Under the pieces are notes generated by a model that had not been told where the DNA came from, made no database searches, and saw only the letters and a program-made list of their open reading frames with translations. DNA of 12,784 nucleotides from the NCBI GenBank assembly GCA_004212135.1, contig RXIE01000084.1, forward strand, positions 1 through 12,784, written 5' to 3'. Below, piece by piece: positions 1 through 6,570 of this stretch (position 1 is the stretch's first letter; every line of letters starts with the position of its first letter). Origin of the DNA: Candidatus Methanophagales archaeon ANME-1-THS. GTDB lineage: Archaea > Halobacteriota > Syntropharchaeia > Alkanophagales > Methanospirareceae. Made by a program: the position numbers and the translations under genes.

Positions 1-1
1 T

Positions 2-757
2 CCCATTTATCCGCTGGAGTGGATGTACCGGTTGGAAGCTGCGGGTTTCCAGGGATGGGAGATTGTAAACGAAGGGTACCAGAAAGTAGAAGGAGAATTA
101 AAAGCGAGGGTGAAGGAGCTGCACGAAACGACGACGCTCGTTCTTTCACTCCATGCTCCACTCTCTGATATTAATATAGCGAGTGTAAACGAGCCGATAT
201 GGGAAGAGAGCATACGGCAGGTAAAAGAGAGCATCGAGCAGACCTACGAGTTCATCGATGAGATCTGTGTCGTGCATCCGGGCTTTTTCTCGCCCCTTTC
301 GATCCAGATGCCGGATAAGGCGGTTCAGAAAGCGGTTAACGGTCTCAGGATGCTCTGCGATTTCGCGGCTGACCGCGGGTTACGGATAGCGGTGGAGAAT
401 TTGACCTCTGCGAATATGCTGCTGGGGCGGTATCCCGCTGAACTCATTCAGCTCGTGCAAGCTGTGGATCGAGATAATCTCGGGCTATGCCTCGATGTGG
501 CGCATGCGCATACGACCAGAACGCTGGATGAGTTCCTGGGGATTCACGCTCAGGCAGAAGAGGTGGAGATCATACACCTGCATGCGAGCGATAACTTCGG
601 ATACGATGATCTCCATTTGCCCCTGGGAAAGGGCAGTTTGGATTGGGCGAGGGTGCTCAACGGCATGAATGATACGGCATACAGAGGGCTCATGGTCCTG
701 GAGCTGTACAGCTTAGAGGCAGGAATCGCGAGTTTGGAGTTCATCGATACGCTGTGA
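2..757 (+). CDS. Sugar phosphate isomerase/epimerase-like TIM-barrel protein (AP endonuclease 2 superfamily), 5' partial
   Basis: The reading frame is open to the left edge of the window. An ATG at 23 exists, but the codons before it (PIYPLEW) also fit the family, so the true start lies outside. The fold is the xylose-isomerase/AP-endonuclease-2 TIM barrel. Counting from the ATG at 23, the potential metal ligands are H44 (LHAP), H85 (VVHPG), E125 (VEN), D158 and H161 (LDVAH), H187 (HLHASD), D196 and H198 (DLH) and E227 (LELY). These match in order and spacing the nine ligands of the trinuclear zinc site of endonuclease IV. The protein is nevertheless closer in general look to the small 'sugar phosphate isomerase/epimerase' proteins common in archaea, whose substrates are mostly unknown. 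Isomerase versus DNA-repair activity cannot be settled here. A T6 tract at 866-871 may end its transcript. Confidence 0.8.
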   Translation, partial: PIYPLEWMYRLEAAGFQGWEIVNEGYQKVEGELKARVKELHETTTLVLSLHAPLSDINIASVNEPIWEESIRQVKESIEQTYEFIDEICVVHPGFFSPLSIQMPDKAVQKAVNGLRMLCDFAADRGLRIAVENLTSANMLLGRYPAELIQLVQAVDRDNLGLCLDVAHAHTTRTLDEFLGIHAQAEEVEIIHLHASDNFGYDDLHLPLGKGSLDWARVLNGMNDTAYRGLMVLELYSLEAGIASLEFIDTL

Positions 758-865
758 AGAACCGGCGAGGGGGAAAATCAAGAGGGCTACAAAATGACGC
801 GGATAAATGGGACGTTACCGTAAAAATAATCAGCATGTGCAGTTTTAAAGAGCATTGGTGAACAC

Positions 866-871
866 TTTTTT
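866..871 (+). terminator. T-tract, possible transcript end of the isomerase gene
   Basis: A run of six T lies about 110 bp after the isomerase stop and just before the promoter of the next gene. Archaeal transcription commonly ends at T-rich tracts without a required hairpin. No convincing stem precedes it, so this is a weak call. Confidence 0.35.
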
Positions 872-886
872 AGAACTGTTAGTTGG

Positions 887-896
887 CTTTAAATAG
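887..896 (+). promoter_or_regulatory. Putative TATA box for the zinc-ribbon/tsr3 pair
   Basis: CTTTAAATAG resembles the archaeal TATA consensus. The expected transcript start, about 25 bp downstream near 917, leaves a leader of roughly 10 nt before the ATG at 927. This supports ATG 927 rather than the in-frame TTG at 912. Confidence 0.5.
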
Positions 897-926
897 AATA
901 AAAATGACTGATTGAGGATAAGCAAG

Positions 927-1202
927 ATGCAAACGAGGAGGACGAAAGTACGCTGCCTACGCTGCTCCCAGATATGGGACGTACCGGGAATGGTGAATAG
1001 GAGGACGAAGAGGGATCTTACCTGCCCCAGGTGTGGGTACATCCTGCCTGCGGTATTAGCACGATATTTATATGAGACCGCGCGGCAGATGGATTCCATG
1101 GCCGAGCAGGTCATGCTCGAGGAAGGAACGATACGCACGACACGAGACAAAGGTGCGTTTGCTGATTTCAAGGGCACAAAAAGTGCGAAAGGGTATCAAT
1201 AA
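927..1202 (+). CDS. Small zinc-ribbon protein of unknown function
   Basis: This 91-residue protein has two CxxC knuckles, C10-x2-C13 (CLRC) and C33-x2-C36 (CPRC), forming a likely four-cysteine zinc ribbon. A mostly helical, charged C-terminal half with no membrane segment follows. The start is set at ATG 927; a TTG at 912 is in frame but would sit at or before the likely transcript start, and a GAGG at 914-917 lies nine bases before the ATG. It is probably co-transcribed with tsr3 46 bp downstream, which hints at a role in RNA or translation but does not prove it. I do not recognise a named family. Confidence 0.7.
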   Translation: MQTRRTKVRCLRCSQIWDVPGMVNRRTKRDLTCPRCGYILPAVLARYLYETARQMDSMAEQVMLEEGTIRTTRDKGAFADFKGTKSAKGYQ

Positions 1203-1248
1203 GCTGCGATAAAAGCTTCTTCAGGTATCGTGCTCAACCTTTGCTTGA

Positions 1249-1785
1249 ATGCACCTCTACGCATACGATGCCGGACAGTGCGATCCGAAGCGATGTACCG
1301 CAAAGAAATTAGCACGGTTAGGACTGATTACGACGATTACCACGATCCGAAGAATACCGTCTCATACGATCGTCCTGGTTCCCATTGCGGAGAAGGCACT
1401 CGCTCCGCCAGACCGAGCATTTACGAGCAGTATCACGGTTTTTGATTGTTCCTGGAAGGAGATTGGATCGTGTGAGGACACGCTGATGCACATGAAGCGA
1501 AAAAAGCGCGCCTTGCCATATCTGATCGCGGTCAATCCGGTGAATTATGGCAAACCGTTTATCTTGAGCTCGGCTGAGGCTTTTGCCGCTGCTCTGTTCA
1601 TCCTCGGCGAGAAGGAGCACGCAGGCTATCTTCTGGGTAAGTTCAGGTGGGGCGATGAATTCCTGCGTGTCAATGAGCAGATGCTGCATGCCTATTCAGA
1701 GGCGAAGGATAGCCGAGAAGTAATCGAGCTGCAGAGAGAGTTTATGGAAGGACCGAGACGAAGGTCGGAAAAGGCATTTAAATAG
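1249..1785 (+). CDS. tsr3: 16S rRNA aminocarboxypropyltransferase (Tsr3 / DUF367)
   Basis: Tsr3 transfers the 3-amino-3-carboxypropyl group of S-adenosylmethionine to a modified uridine in helix 31 of small-subunit rRNA, a late step of ribosome maturation. The 178-residue product has the family hallmarks in order: DAGQCDPKRCTAKKL at residues 7-21, VFDCSW at 64-69, NPVNYGKP at 96-103, a SSAEAFAAALFILG helix at 107-120 and KFRWGDEFLRVN at 131-142. The ATG at 1249 directly follows an in-frame TGA, so it is the earliest possible start. The length is normal for archaeal Tsr3. No strong ribosome-binding site is visible, so translation may be coupled to the zinc-ribbon gene upstream. Confidence 0.93.
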   Translation: MHLYAYDAGQCDPKRCTAKKLARLGLITTITTIRRIPSHTIVLVPIAEKALAPPDRAFTSSITVFDCSWKEIGSCEDTLMHMKRKKRALPYLIAVNPVNYGKPFILSSAEAFAAALFILGEKEHAGYLLGKFRWGDEFLRVNEQMLHAYSEAKDSREVIELQREFMEGPRRRSEKAFK

Positions 1786-1802
1786 AGGTAGATCTATAAA
1801 TA
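1775..1802 (+). promoter_or_regulatory. Candidate TATA boxes before the GNAT gene
   Basis: ATTTAAATAG (about 1776-1785, overlapping the tsr3 stop) and TATAAATAA (1795-1803) both look like archaeal TATA boxes. Only the first has the spacing, about 26 bp, that would give a leaderless transcript beginning near the ATG at 1811. The second lies too close to the start. Confidence 0.4.
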
Positions 1803-1810
1803 ACGCACCG

Positions 1811-2326
1811 ATGGCCAGTTGTGATCTTGATGGAACACGGTTCCACAGGAAATACCGAGCAGTACCATTGCGCAAAGAGGATGCGAAGGCTATCTCCGCT
1901 GTGTACCGGGAGGTATGGCTGAACGCCTCCGAGTATCCGAAGGAATGGCGTGAGAGGCGAGCAATAAGCGAAGAGGAGATAAAGAAAGAGATGGATGCCG
2001 GCTATTTCTTCTTCGGTGTGCATATTGATGGCAAACTGGCAGGTGTGTATAAAGCATCCCTGACCGAGCGGGGGTGCTATGGCGAACACCAGGCGGTTCT
2101 CCCTGAATATCGAGAGCAGGGCGTGGCATACGCGATGTATGAGCAGTTCCTGGAGTTTGGAAGAGCGAACCAGTGCCGGGTGAATTACGTGAATATCCTG
2201 GCAGGCAACAAACCGTGTGAGCGCGCAATGAAGCAGTATCACTTTTATAAAACGGGCGAGCTATGGGAGCAAAGCCCGGGTATGTGGGTTCAGACCTACG
2301 AACGAAAGGTGGACGATGGGGGATAA
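1811..2326 (+). CDS. GNAT-family N-acetyltransferase
   Basis: This 171-residue protein has the GNAT fold. A core strand GYFFFGVHIDGKLAGVYKA (about 64-82) comes first. Motif A follows, HQAVLPEYREQGVAYAMY (93-110), with the R/Q-x-x-G-x-A acetyl-CoA pyrophosphate loop at 101-106. A motif-B-like segment from N133 to Y146 (NKPCERAMKQYHFYKTGE) comes next. GNAT enzymes move an acetyl group from acetyl-CoA to an amine. The acceptor cannot be told from sequence: amino acid, protein N-terminus, polyamine or antibiotic are all possible. It appears to have its own promoter and stands alone between tsr3 and the RaSEA gene. Confidence 0.85.
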   Translation: MASCDLDGTRFHRKYRAVPLRKEDAKAISAVYREVWLNASEYPKEWRERRAISEEEIKKEMDAGYFFFGVHIDGKLAGVYKASLTERGCYGEHQAVLPEYREQGVAYAMYEQFLEFGRANQCRVNYVNILAGNKPCERAMKQYHFYKTGELWEQSPGMWVQTYERKVDDGG

Positions 2327-2514
2327 ATGGGATGGAGGTCTCCGAAGTGAGCCGAACCGCGAGCTTTCGAGCCGCTCATTGACCAAATCATCCGTTCAAA
2401 CGTTCAACTCCGATTTCACGATCGATACCGAAGTTCTAACCCTCGATTGAGGAGGAGATCTCCCGTCCAGTTCGTGATCGTACCCATTTATACCTAAACC
2501 TAAAAAACAATCTT
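2327..2514. other. 188-bp spacer, no gene seen
   Basis: No tRNA, C/D-box motif or credible small reading frame was found. It contains a perfect 10-bp palindrome GGAGATCTCC at 2454-2463 and, near its end, the RaSEA promoter. Confidence 0.5.
2485..2494 (+). promoter_or_regulatory. TATA box of the RaSEA gene
   Basis: CATTTATACC is centred about 25 bp before the ATG at 2515, predicting a leaderless transcript. The bases just upstream of the ATG are A/T-rich and carry no Shine-Dalgarno sequence, in agreement. Confidence 0.5.
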
Positions 2515-3510
2515 ATGAGCAGGATAGGGGTGCCCGAAAAGCAGAAGGAGAAGCAAAAGCCGGTAGCTTCTTGGCTCGATGTCGATTACTTCACCGAAGA
2601 GCGAAGGGCGATAAAAGCCCTGACCGTCATTCTGAGAACCGCAGGCTGCCGGTGGCGGACCTGTACCATGTGCGGCTACTGGCAGGAATCCGCAGAAGTC
2701 ACCCAGGCGGACATTCTGGCTCAACTGGAGCATGCATTAACGAAAAGCCCTCAGGAAGAGTTCATACTCAAGATCTTCACCTCTGGCAGCTTCCTCGATG
2801 ATCACGAACTGTCGAGCGAGACGCGAAAAAGGATCGCGCAGATGGTGCAAGCCCGGCGAGAGATCAAGAAGCTCATTGTGGAGACGAGACCTGAATTTGT
2901 GAGTCCCACGACGATCGAGGATTTGCAGGTGGTTGAGAGGCTTGAGCTCGCAATCGGGTTGGAGACCGCGGATGATTTCATCAGGTCACGCTTTATAATC
3001 AAGGGCTTCTCGTTCGACGAGTATAAGAAAGCAGCGGAGATCGCGAAGGATTACGGCGCGCTGGTAAAGACCTACCTGCTGCTCAAGCCTCCCTTTGTAG
3101 CAGAAAAGAAAGCGATCGAAGATGTGATAAAGTCCGCTCAACGTGTCGCTCAGTATTCCTCCACCATATCCTTGAACCTCTGCACGGTGCAGAAACAGAC
3201 CCCCTTAGAAGCGTTATGGCGAAGAAGGTATTATCGCCCGCCGTGGCTCTGGAGTGCCGTCGATGCGATTATGGGAATAGCGAGCCAGAAGCTCGTGGTG
3301 ATCTCAGATCCCGTCGGTGCGGGGCATGAACGAGGTCCCCACAATTGCGGTACGTGCGATCCGAGGATAATAGCAGCGATCAGGAGCTTTAATAAAACAC
3401 AGAATGTGCAGGTCTTAGAAGCGCTCAACGAGGTTGAATGCACCTGCAGGAACGTCTGGCAGATGCTGCTCAGCTCTGATGATTTCCTGTTCGGCTCGAC
3501 CACGGCATAG
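2515..3510 (+). CDS. raSEA: Archaeosine biosynthesis radical SAM protein RaSEA
   Basis: RaSEA is the radical-SAM partner of ArcS. ArcS attaches lysine to preQ0 at G15 of tRNA, and RaSEA then cleaves the adduct to give archaeosine. The 331-residue product carries the cluster motif C45-x4-C50-x2-C53 (GCRWRTCTMCGYW), followed by KIFTSGSFLD at 87-96, the family's counterpart of the SAM-binding GGE region, and ETRPEF / LAIGLET strands at 123-151. C-terminal cysteines C278-x2-C281 (HNCGTCD) and C309/C311 (ECTC) may bind a second metal site. Length and motif spacing match archaeal members and differ from Elp3. ArcS itself is not in the window. The start ATG 2515 fits the promoter spacing. Confidence 0.88.
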   Translation: MSRIGVPEKQKEKQKPVASWLDVDYFTEERRAIKALTVILRTAGCRWRTCTMCGYWQESAEVTQADILAQLEHALTKSPQEEFILKIFTSGSFLDDHELSSETRKRIAQMVQARREIKKLIVETRPEFVSPTTIEDLQVVERLELAIGLETADDFIRSRFIIKGFSFDEYKKAAEIAKDYGALVKTYLLLKPPFVAEKKAIEDVIKSAQRVAQYSSTISLNLCTVQKQTPLEALWRRRYYRPPWLWSAVDAIMGIASQKLVVISDPVGAGHERGPHNCGTCDPRIIAAIRSFNKTQNVQVLEALNEVECTCRNVWQMLLSSDDFLFGSTTA

Positions 3511-3557
3511 AAAAGTTTATCAAAAGAGCGAATAAACAGGTAGAGGCAAGGAGAACG

Positions 3558-4016
3558 ATGGGCGTACTCGCGAAGCTGAAAGGGATGGTAGGATATAAGA
3601 AATACCTGAACACGCTCATGCTCTCCGCTGGACTTGCGCTGCTCACCCTCTCCATCGCGTTTGGATTGATGTACCTGGCGACCGAAGGGAACTCTTTTCC
3701 CGGTCCGCTCATGCTCTTAATCTTTGCGCTCTTCTTCGTTATTTTTACCGTATTTTACGAATCGAGCGGCAAAAGTAAGCGGAAGGAGAGAGAGAGCTTG
3801 AAATCGCTTGCTAAAGGGTTATTTCTCGGCTGCTGTGCAACGTTCGCATTCGTTGCGGTCGTTAGTGGTGTGAAACTCATGATACTCGTGATAAACGGCG
3901 AGCTAGGCGAACAAATAAAAATCGATTGGGTCATTTATGCCTTCGCGATCTGCATGATCGTGAATACGGTATTACTCAGCCTTTTAAAGCCCTCGCCTGT
4001 CAAAGAAAAGCTTTGA
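3558..4016 (+). CDS. Four-helix integral membrane protein, unknown
   Basis: This 152-residue protein has four predicted transmembrane helices at about 18-40, 48-67, 87-112 and 124-143. A basic cytoplasmic loop (SGKSKRKERESLKS, about 70-83) lies between helices 2 and 3, placing both termini inside. I do not recognise a family and see no catalytic motif. AAGGAG at 3549-3553 is a close ribosome-binding site for ATG 3558, and a weak TATA-like AAAGTTTATC lies at 3512-3521. Its last 17 bp overlap the end of the convergent aMBF1 gene. Confidence 0.75.
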   Translation: MGVLAKLKGMVGYKKYLNTLMLSAGLALLTLSIAFGLMYLATEGNSFPGPLMLLIFALFFVIFTVFYESSGKSKRKERESLKSLAKGLFLGCCATFAFVAVVSGVKLMILVINGELGEQIKIDWVIYAFAICMIVNTVLLSLLKPSPVKEKL

Positions 4017-4413
4017 GTATACGCTCTAGTTTGCCCCAGACCTCTTTGCTCGGGACGATCTCCTCGTTTTCGATCTTTCGCACCAACGATTGCTTCTCAT
4101 TGAGCAGCTTAGCGAGCTCTGCTTGTTTCAATCCTGCTTTTTCCCTCGCTTCTTTCACCCGTCTTCCGTAGTCCTCTCCAATGTCCAGTTCTGCTTCGAG
4201 CTCGAGGTCCATCTGCTCATATAATCTTCTTTTAGCCTTCAGGAGCTGTGCCTGTTCACCAACCGGTGTGGTCTTTGCTCTGGTATCTTTATCGCCCATG
4301 ACCTCGCTGCCGTATTGGGCACACTTTTGACAGACCTGGAGCTTTGAACTCCCGATCGCGATATACCGTGCTTTTCCTCTTATTTCCACACCGCATATCT
4401 CACATTCGGTCAT
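4000..4413 (-). CDS. mbf1: Archaeal multiprotein bridging factor 1 (aMBF1)
   Basis: The product has 137 residues. An N-terminal zinc ribbon has C4-x2-C7 (CEIC) and C28-x2-C31 (CQKC). A charged linker with a helix at about 55-80 follows, then a Cro/C1-type helix-turn-helix from about 83 (YGRRVKEAREKAGLKQAELA... to VWGKLERIL). This is the standard layout of archaeal MBF1, a ribosome-associated and/or transcription-linked HTH protein. It ends soon after the last HTH helix, a little shorter than many relatives. It is divergent from PAN and convergent with the membrane protein, with a 17-bp tail-to-tail overlap. Confidence 0.9.
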   Translation of the reverse strand: MTECEICGVEIRGKARYIAIGSSKLQVCQKCAQYGSEVMGDKDTRAKTTPVGEQAQLLKAKRRLYEQMDLELEAELDIGEDYGRRVKEAREKAGLKQAELAKLLNEKQSLVRKIENEEIVPSKEVWGKLERILKAFL

Positions 4414-4444
4414 TTCAATACAATATACTTCGAGAGTCCGCGCA

Positions 4445-4455
4445 TTTTATATATT
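4445..4455. promoter_or_regulatory. Shared, near-symmetric TATA box between aMBF1 and PAN
   Basis: TTTTATATATT is read as TTTATATA toward PAN and TATATAAAA toward aMBF1. It is centred about 36 bp from both start codons (4413 minus, 4486 plus), so transcripts of about 10-12 nt leader could start in both directions. No other good TATA box is present in the 72-bp spacer. Confidence 0.5.
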
Positions 4456-4474
4456 CCCGGACGAGAAATAAATA

Positions 4475-4482
4475 AGGGAGGG
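4475..4482 (+). promoter_or_regulatory. Ribosome-binding site of PAN
   Basis: A GGGAGGG run at 4476-4482 precedes ATG 4486 by three to four bases. It supports that start over internal methionines. Confidence 0.6.
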
Positions 4483-4485
4483 AAC

Positions 4486-5721
4486 ATGAAAGCAAACAGC
4501 AGCGATGCATATTCAGGCAGTGATGATTACACCCGTTACCTGCAGGACCGAATCAGGCAGTTGGAGGAGGTGAACAATCGGCTGAAGGAGACTCAGGATC
4601 GGCTCGAGCGAGAGGGGAGATACTTCGAAGAGATGCGAACTCGATACGAGAGTGAGATCCGGAAGTTGCGATTAGAGCTCGAGAAGTTGCGAACCCCACC
4701 CCTGATCGTCGGAACCGTGGTCGAGGTGGTCGATGATAAGCGGATGGTGGTGAGGAGCAGTACGGGACCTCGATTCGTGGTCAATTACTCGCAGTTTATA
4801 GAGCCCAAAGAGATCTTCCCCGGCGCTCAGGTTGGATTGAATCAACAATCGCTCGCGGTCGTCAGTGTGCTCTCTTCTACAAAGGATCCCCTGGTGTACG
4901 GTATGGAGGTAATCGAAACGCCGGATGTGAGCTATGAAATGATCGGAGGCTTAAACGAGCAGATAGAGGAGATACGCGAGATCGTCGAGCTCCCGCTGAC
5001 CGAGCCTGAGCGGTTTGAACGGTTAGGCGTAGTGCCTCCGAAAGGTGTTCTCCTGGTAGGAGAGCCAGGTACAGGGAAGACTTTGCTCGCAAAAGCCGTT
5101 GCGAACCGCACCTCAGCCACCTTTATACGAGTCGTGGGCTCTGAACTGGTGCAGAAATATATCGGCGAGGGTGCGAGGATGGTGCGCGAACTATTCGAAT
5201 TAGCGAAGGAGAAATCGCCTTCCATCTTGTTTATTGACGAGATCGATGCAATCGCGGCGCGGAGGATCGAGGATGGCACCTCTGGTGAGCGTGAAGTGCA
5301 ACGAACGATGATGCAATTGTTGGCCTCGATGGCGGGATTTGACCAACGAGGTGAGGTGCGGATCTTAGGAGCGACCAACAGACCTGATATTCTTGATCCC
5401 GCATTGCTCCGGCCCGGCCGATTTGACCGCATCATAAAAATACCGGTACCGGATAAAGCGGGCAGAAAAGAGATCTTTAAGATCCATACCGCCAAATTGA
5501 AGATGCAGAAGACGGTCGATCTGGAGAGCTTAGCGGCACTCACCGAGAACGCGACGGGCGCGGATATCAAGGCAATCGCCATCGAGGCGGGAATGCTTGC
5601 TGCGCGAAAGAATAAGAAGACCGTCGGAATGGAAGAATTTGAACATGCAATCGAGAAGGTAAAAGAAAGCAAGCACTGGGATTTTATCAATGCGAAAGAG
5701 GCGGGGGTGATGTTCGCCTGA
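4486..5721 (+). CDS. pan: Proteasome-activating nucleotidase (PAN)
   Basis: PAN is the hexameric AAA ATPase that unfolds proteins and feeds them to the archaeal 20S proteasome. The order of parts over 411 residues is normal: a coiled coil at about 17-69, the PPLI segment at 71-74 that includes the conserved cis-proline, the OB domain at about 74-135, then the AAA module. Walker A is GEPGTGKT 192-199, the aromatic pore loop YIG 225-227, Walker B LFIDEID 248-254, sensor-1 N298 in ATNRP, arginine fingers in RPGRFDR 309-315 and GAD 358-360. The extreme C-terminus reads V-M-F-A. The last three residues are hydrophobic-Phe-any rather than the classic hydrophobic-Tyr-any tail that opens the proteasome gate, so gate opening may be altered or use the variant. 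No proteasome subunit gene is in the window. Confidence 0.96.
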   Translation: MKANSSDAYSGSDDYTRYLQDRIRQLEEVNNRLKETQDRLEREGRYFEEMRTRYESEIRKLRLELEKLRTPPLIVGTVVEVVDDKRMVVRSSTGPRFVVNYSQFIEPKEIFPGAQVGLNQQSLAVVSVLSSTKDPLVYGMEVIETPDVSYEMIGGLNEQIEEIREIVELPLTEPERFERLGVVPPKGVLLVGEPGTGKTLLAKAVANRTSATFIRVVGSELVQKYIGEGARMVRELFELAKEKSPSILFIDEIDAIAARRIEDGTSGEREVQRTMMQLLASMAGFDQRGEVRILGATNRPDILDPALLRPGRFDRIIKIPVPDKAGRKEIFKIHTAKLKMQKTVDLESLAALTENATGADIKAIAIEAGMLAARKNKKTVGMEEFEHAIEKVKESKHWDFINAKEAGVMFA

Positions 5722-5909
5722 CGACCTTTCTTCTCCGGGGCTCCGTCCGCGCCCCTGCAAGCCTAGTACGGGCTTAAAAGAGAGGGTGAACAAAGAAAGC
5801 TGGTGCTTTTCGCGAATGGACGTAGACTCGTTTAACCAAAGGGGTTGAGAAGAACGTCACAGGACGTGACCGTTCAAGCTGCATCGTCGGGGAATAATAC
5901 GTTCTCGAT
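5722..5909. other. 188-bp spacer between PAN and the kinase
   Basis: No gene was seen. It has a short GGGGC/GCCCC stem (5737-5741 with 5751-5755) just after the PAN stop, and a stronger 9-bp hairpin at 5852-5875 described separately. The bases before the kinase ATG hold no clear ribosome-binding site. Confidence 0.45.
5852..5875 (+). other. Hairpin upstream of the kinase gene
   Basis: GAACGTCAC pairs with GTGACCGTTC: five plus four base pairs with one bulged C and a 5-nt loop (AGGAC). It lies 35 bp before the kinase ATG, with no U-tract after it, so a terminator is unlikely. It could be a leader structure or a protein-binding site. Confidence 0.4.
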
Positions 5910-6509
5910 ATGGCTCTATCCGTACCTCAGGTGTTATGTGAAGAAGCGAAGCGGAAGACGATACATAGTTGTGGCGTTGCAATTCCGGTCGTGTATCTCT
6001 TCTCAGAGAAGGAGGTGATCATTCTCGCCTTTCTCAGCGCTTTTTTCATCATCTCGATCATTGAATGGTTACGATTTCGCGGGCTCATTGCATTACCGTT
6101 CCTGAGGACGACCGAGCGTAAGAAGATCGCGGCATACGTATTTTTCATGATCGGTGCGTTTATAAGCATTTTAATCTTCGAGAAACGGATTGCCATCGCA
6201 GCCATCCTCATGCTGGCACTGGGCGATACCGTTGCTGCTCTGGCAGGTGCGCTGATGACGGGGGATAACCCGTGGTATGAGAAACGAATCAAGCCGCCCG
6301 AAGTGATGCTGGCCATGTTCATGACCTCGCTGCTCATCGGGTATCTGGTGCTCGGCTCGTTACCGATCGCCGTTTTGGGAACGATTGGTGCCACGGTAGC
6401 AGATGGAGTGCCATTGAAAGTTCAGGGGATATCGGTGGATGATAACCTCACGATACCGGTATTTTCAGGCATATTAATGACCTGTGGTGCGATGTGGTAT
6501 CTGTTTTAA
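5910..6509 (+). CDS. CTP-dependent polyprenol/diacylglycerol kinase-like membrane protein
   Basis: This 199-residue, highly hydrophobic protein belongs to the SEC59/DGK1/phytol-kinase superfamily, which phosphorylates lipid alcohols with CTP. Visible motifs are RKTIHSCG (15-22), GDTVAALAG (105-113) and VDDNLTIPVFSG (176-187), each in the expected place. About six transmembrane helices alternate with them. The segment that is usually K-T-x-E-G-S reads RIKPPEVMLAMF (126-137), so the lysine and glutamate remain but the TxEGS core is altered. In an archaeon the substrate could be dolichol, geranylgeraniol or archaeol-like diethers; the sequence does not decide. An in-frame TAA lies 15 bp before ATG 5910, so this is the earliest ATG. 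Confidence 0.82.
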   Translation: MALSVPQVLCEEAKRKTIHSCGVAIPVVYLFSEKEVIILAFLSAFFIISIIEWLRFRGLIALPFLRTTERKKIAAYVFFMIGAFISILIFEKRIAIAAILMLALGDTVAALAGALMTGDNPWYEKRIKPPEVMLAMFMTSLLIGYLVLGSLPIAVLGTIGATVADGVPLKVQGISVDDNLTIPVFSGILMTCGAMWYLF

Positions 6510-6558
6510 TTGGTAATCCAGGAGATATATTCGCTTTTCGTCCGCTAATACATCGAAG

Positions 6559-6563
6559 AAAAA
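6559..6563 (-). terminator. T-tract after RNase III
   Basis: On the minus strand five T (CTTTTTCTTC) follow the RNase III stop by about 8 bp, in the short spacer between two convergent genes. This is typical of an archaeal terminator, but only moderately distinctive. Confidence 0.4.
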
Positions 6564-6570
6564 GAGTCAG

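Noticed and set aside
912..926. TTG 912 as start of the zinc-ribbon protein
   Set aside because: It lies at or before the likely transcript start given by the TATA box at 887-896; ATG 927 fits better.
1318..1689. 123-codon minus-strand frame opposite tsr3, and a 71-codon plus frame at 1230-1445
   Set aside because: Both overlap the conserved Tsr3 coding region and show no family features.
2327..2514. Palindrome GGAGATCTCC and surrounding pairings as a riboswitch or sRNA
   Set aside because: The stem is too short and isolated, no C/D or K-turn motif is visible, and the predicted RaSEA transcript starts downstream of it.
4932..5690. 252-codon minus-strand frame opposite PAN
   Set aside because: Ser/Arg-rich antisense translation of the AAA domain, with no start context or domain of its own.
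5722..5909. Possible tRNA or small RNA between PAN and the kinase (GTTCAAGC resembles a T-loop)
   Set aside because: No acceptor stem, anticodon arm or CCA-adjacent pairing can be built around it; only isolated hairpins remain.
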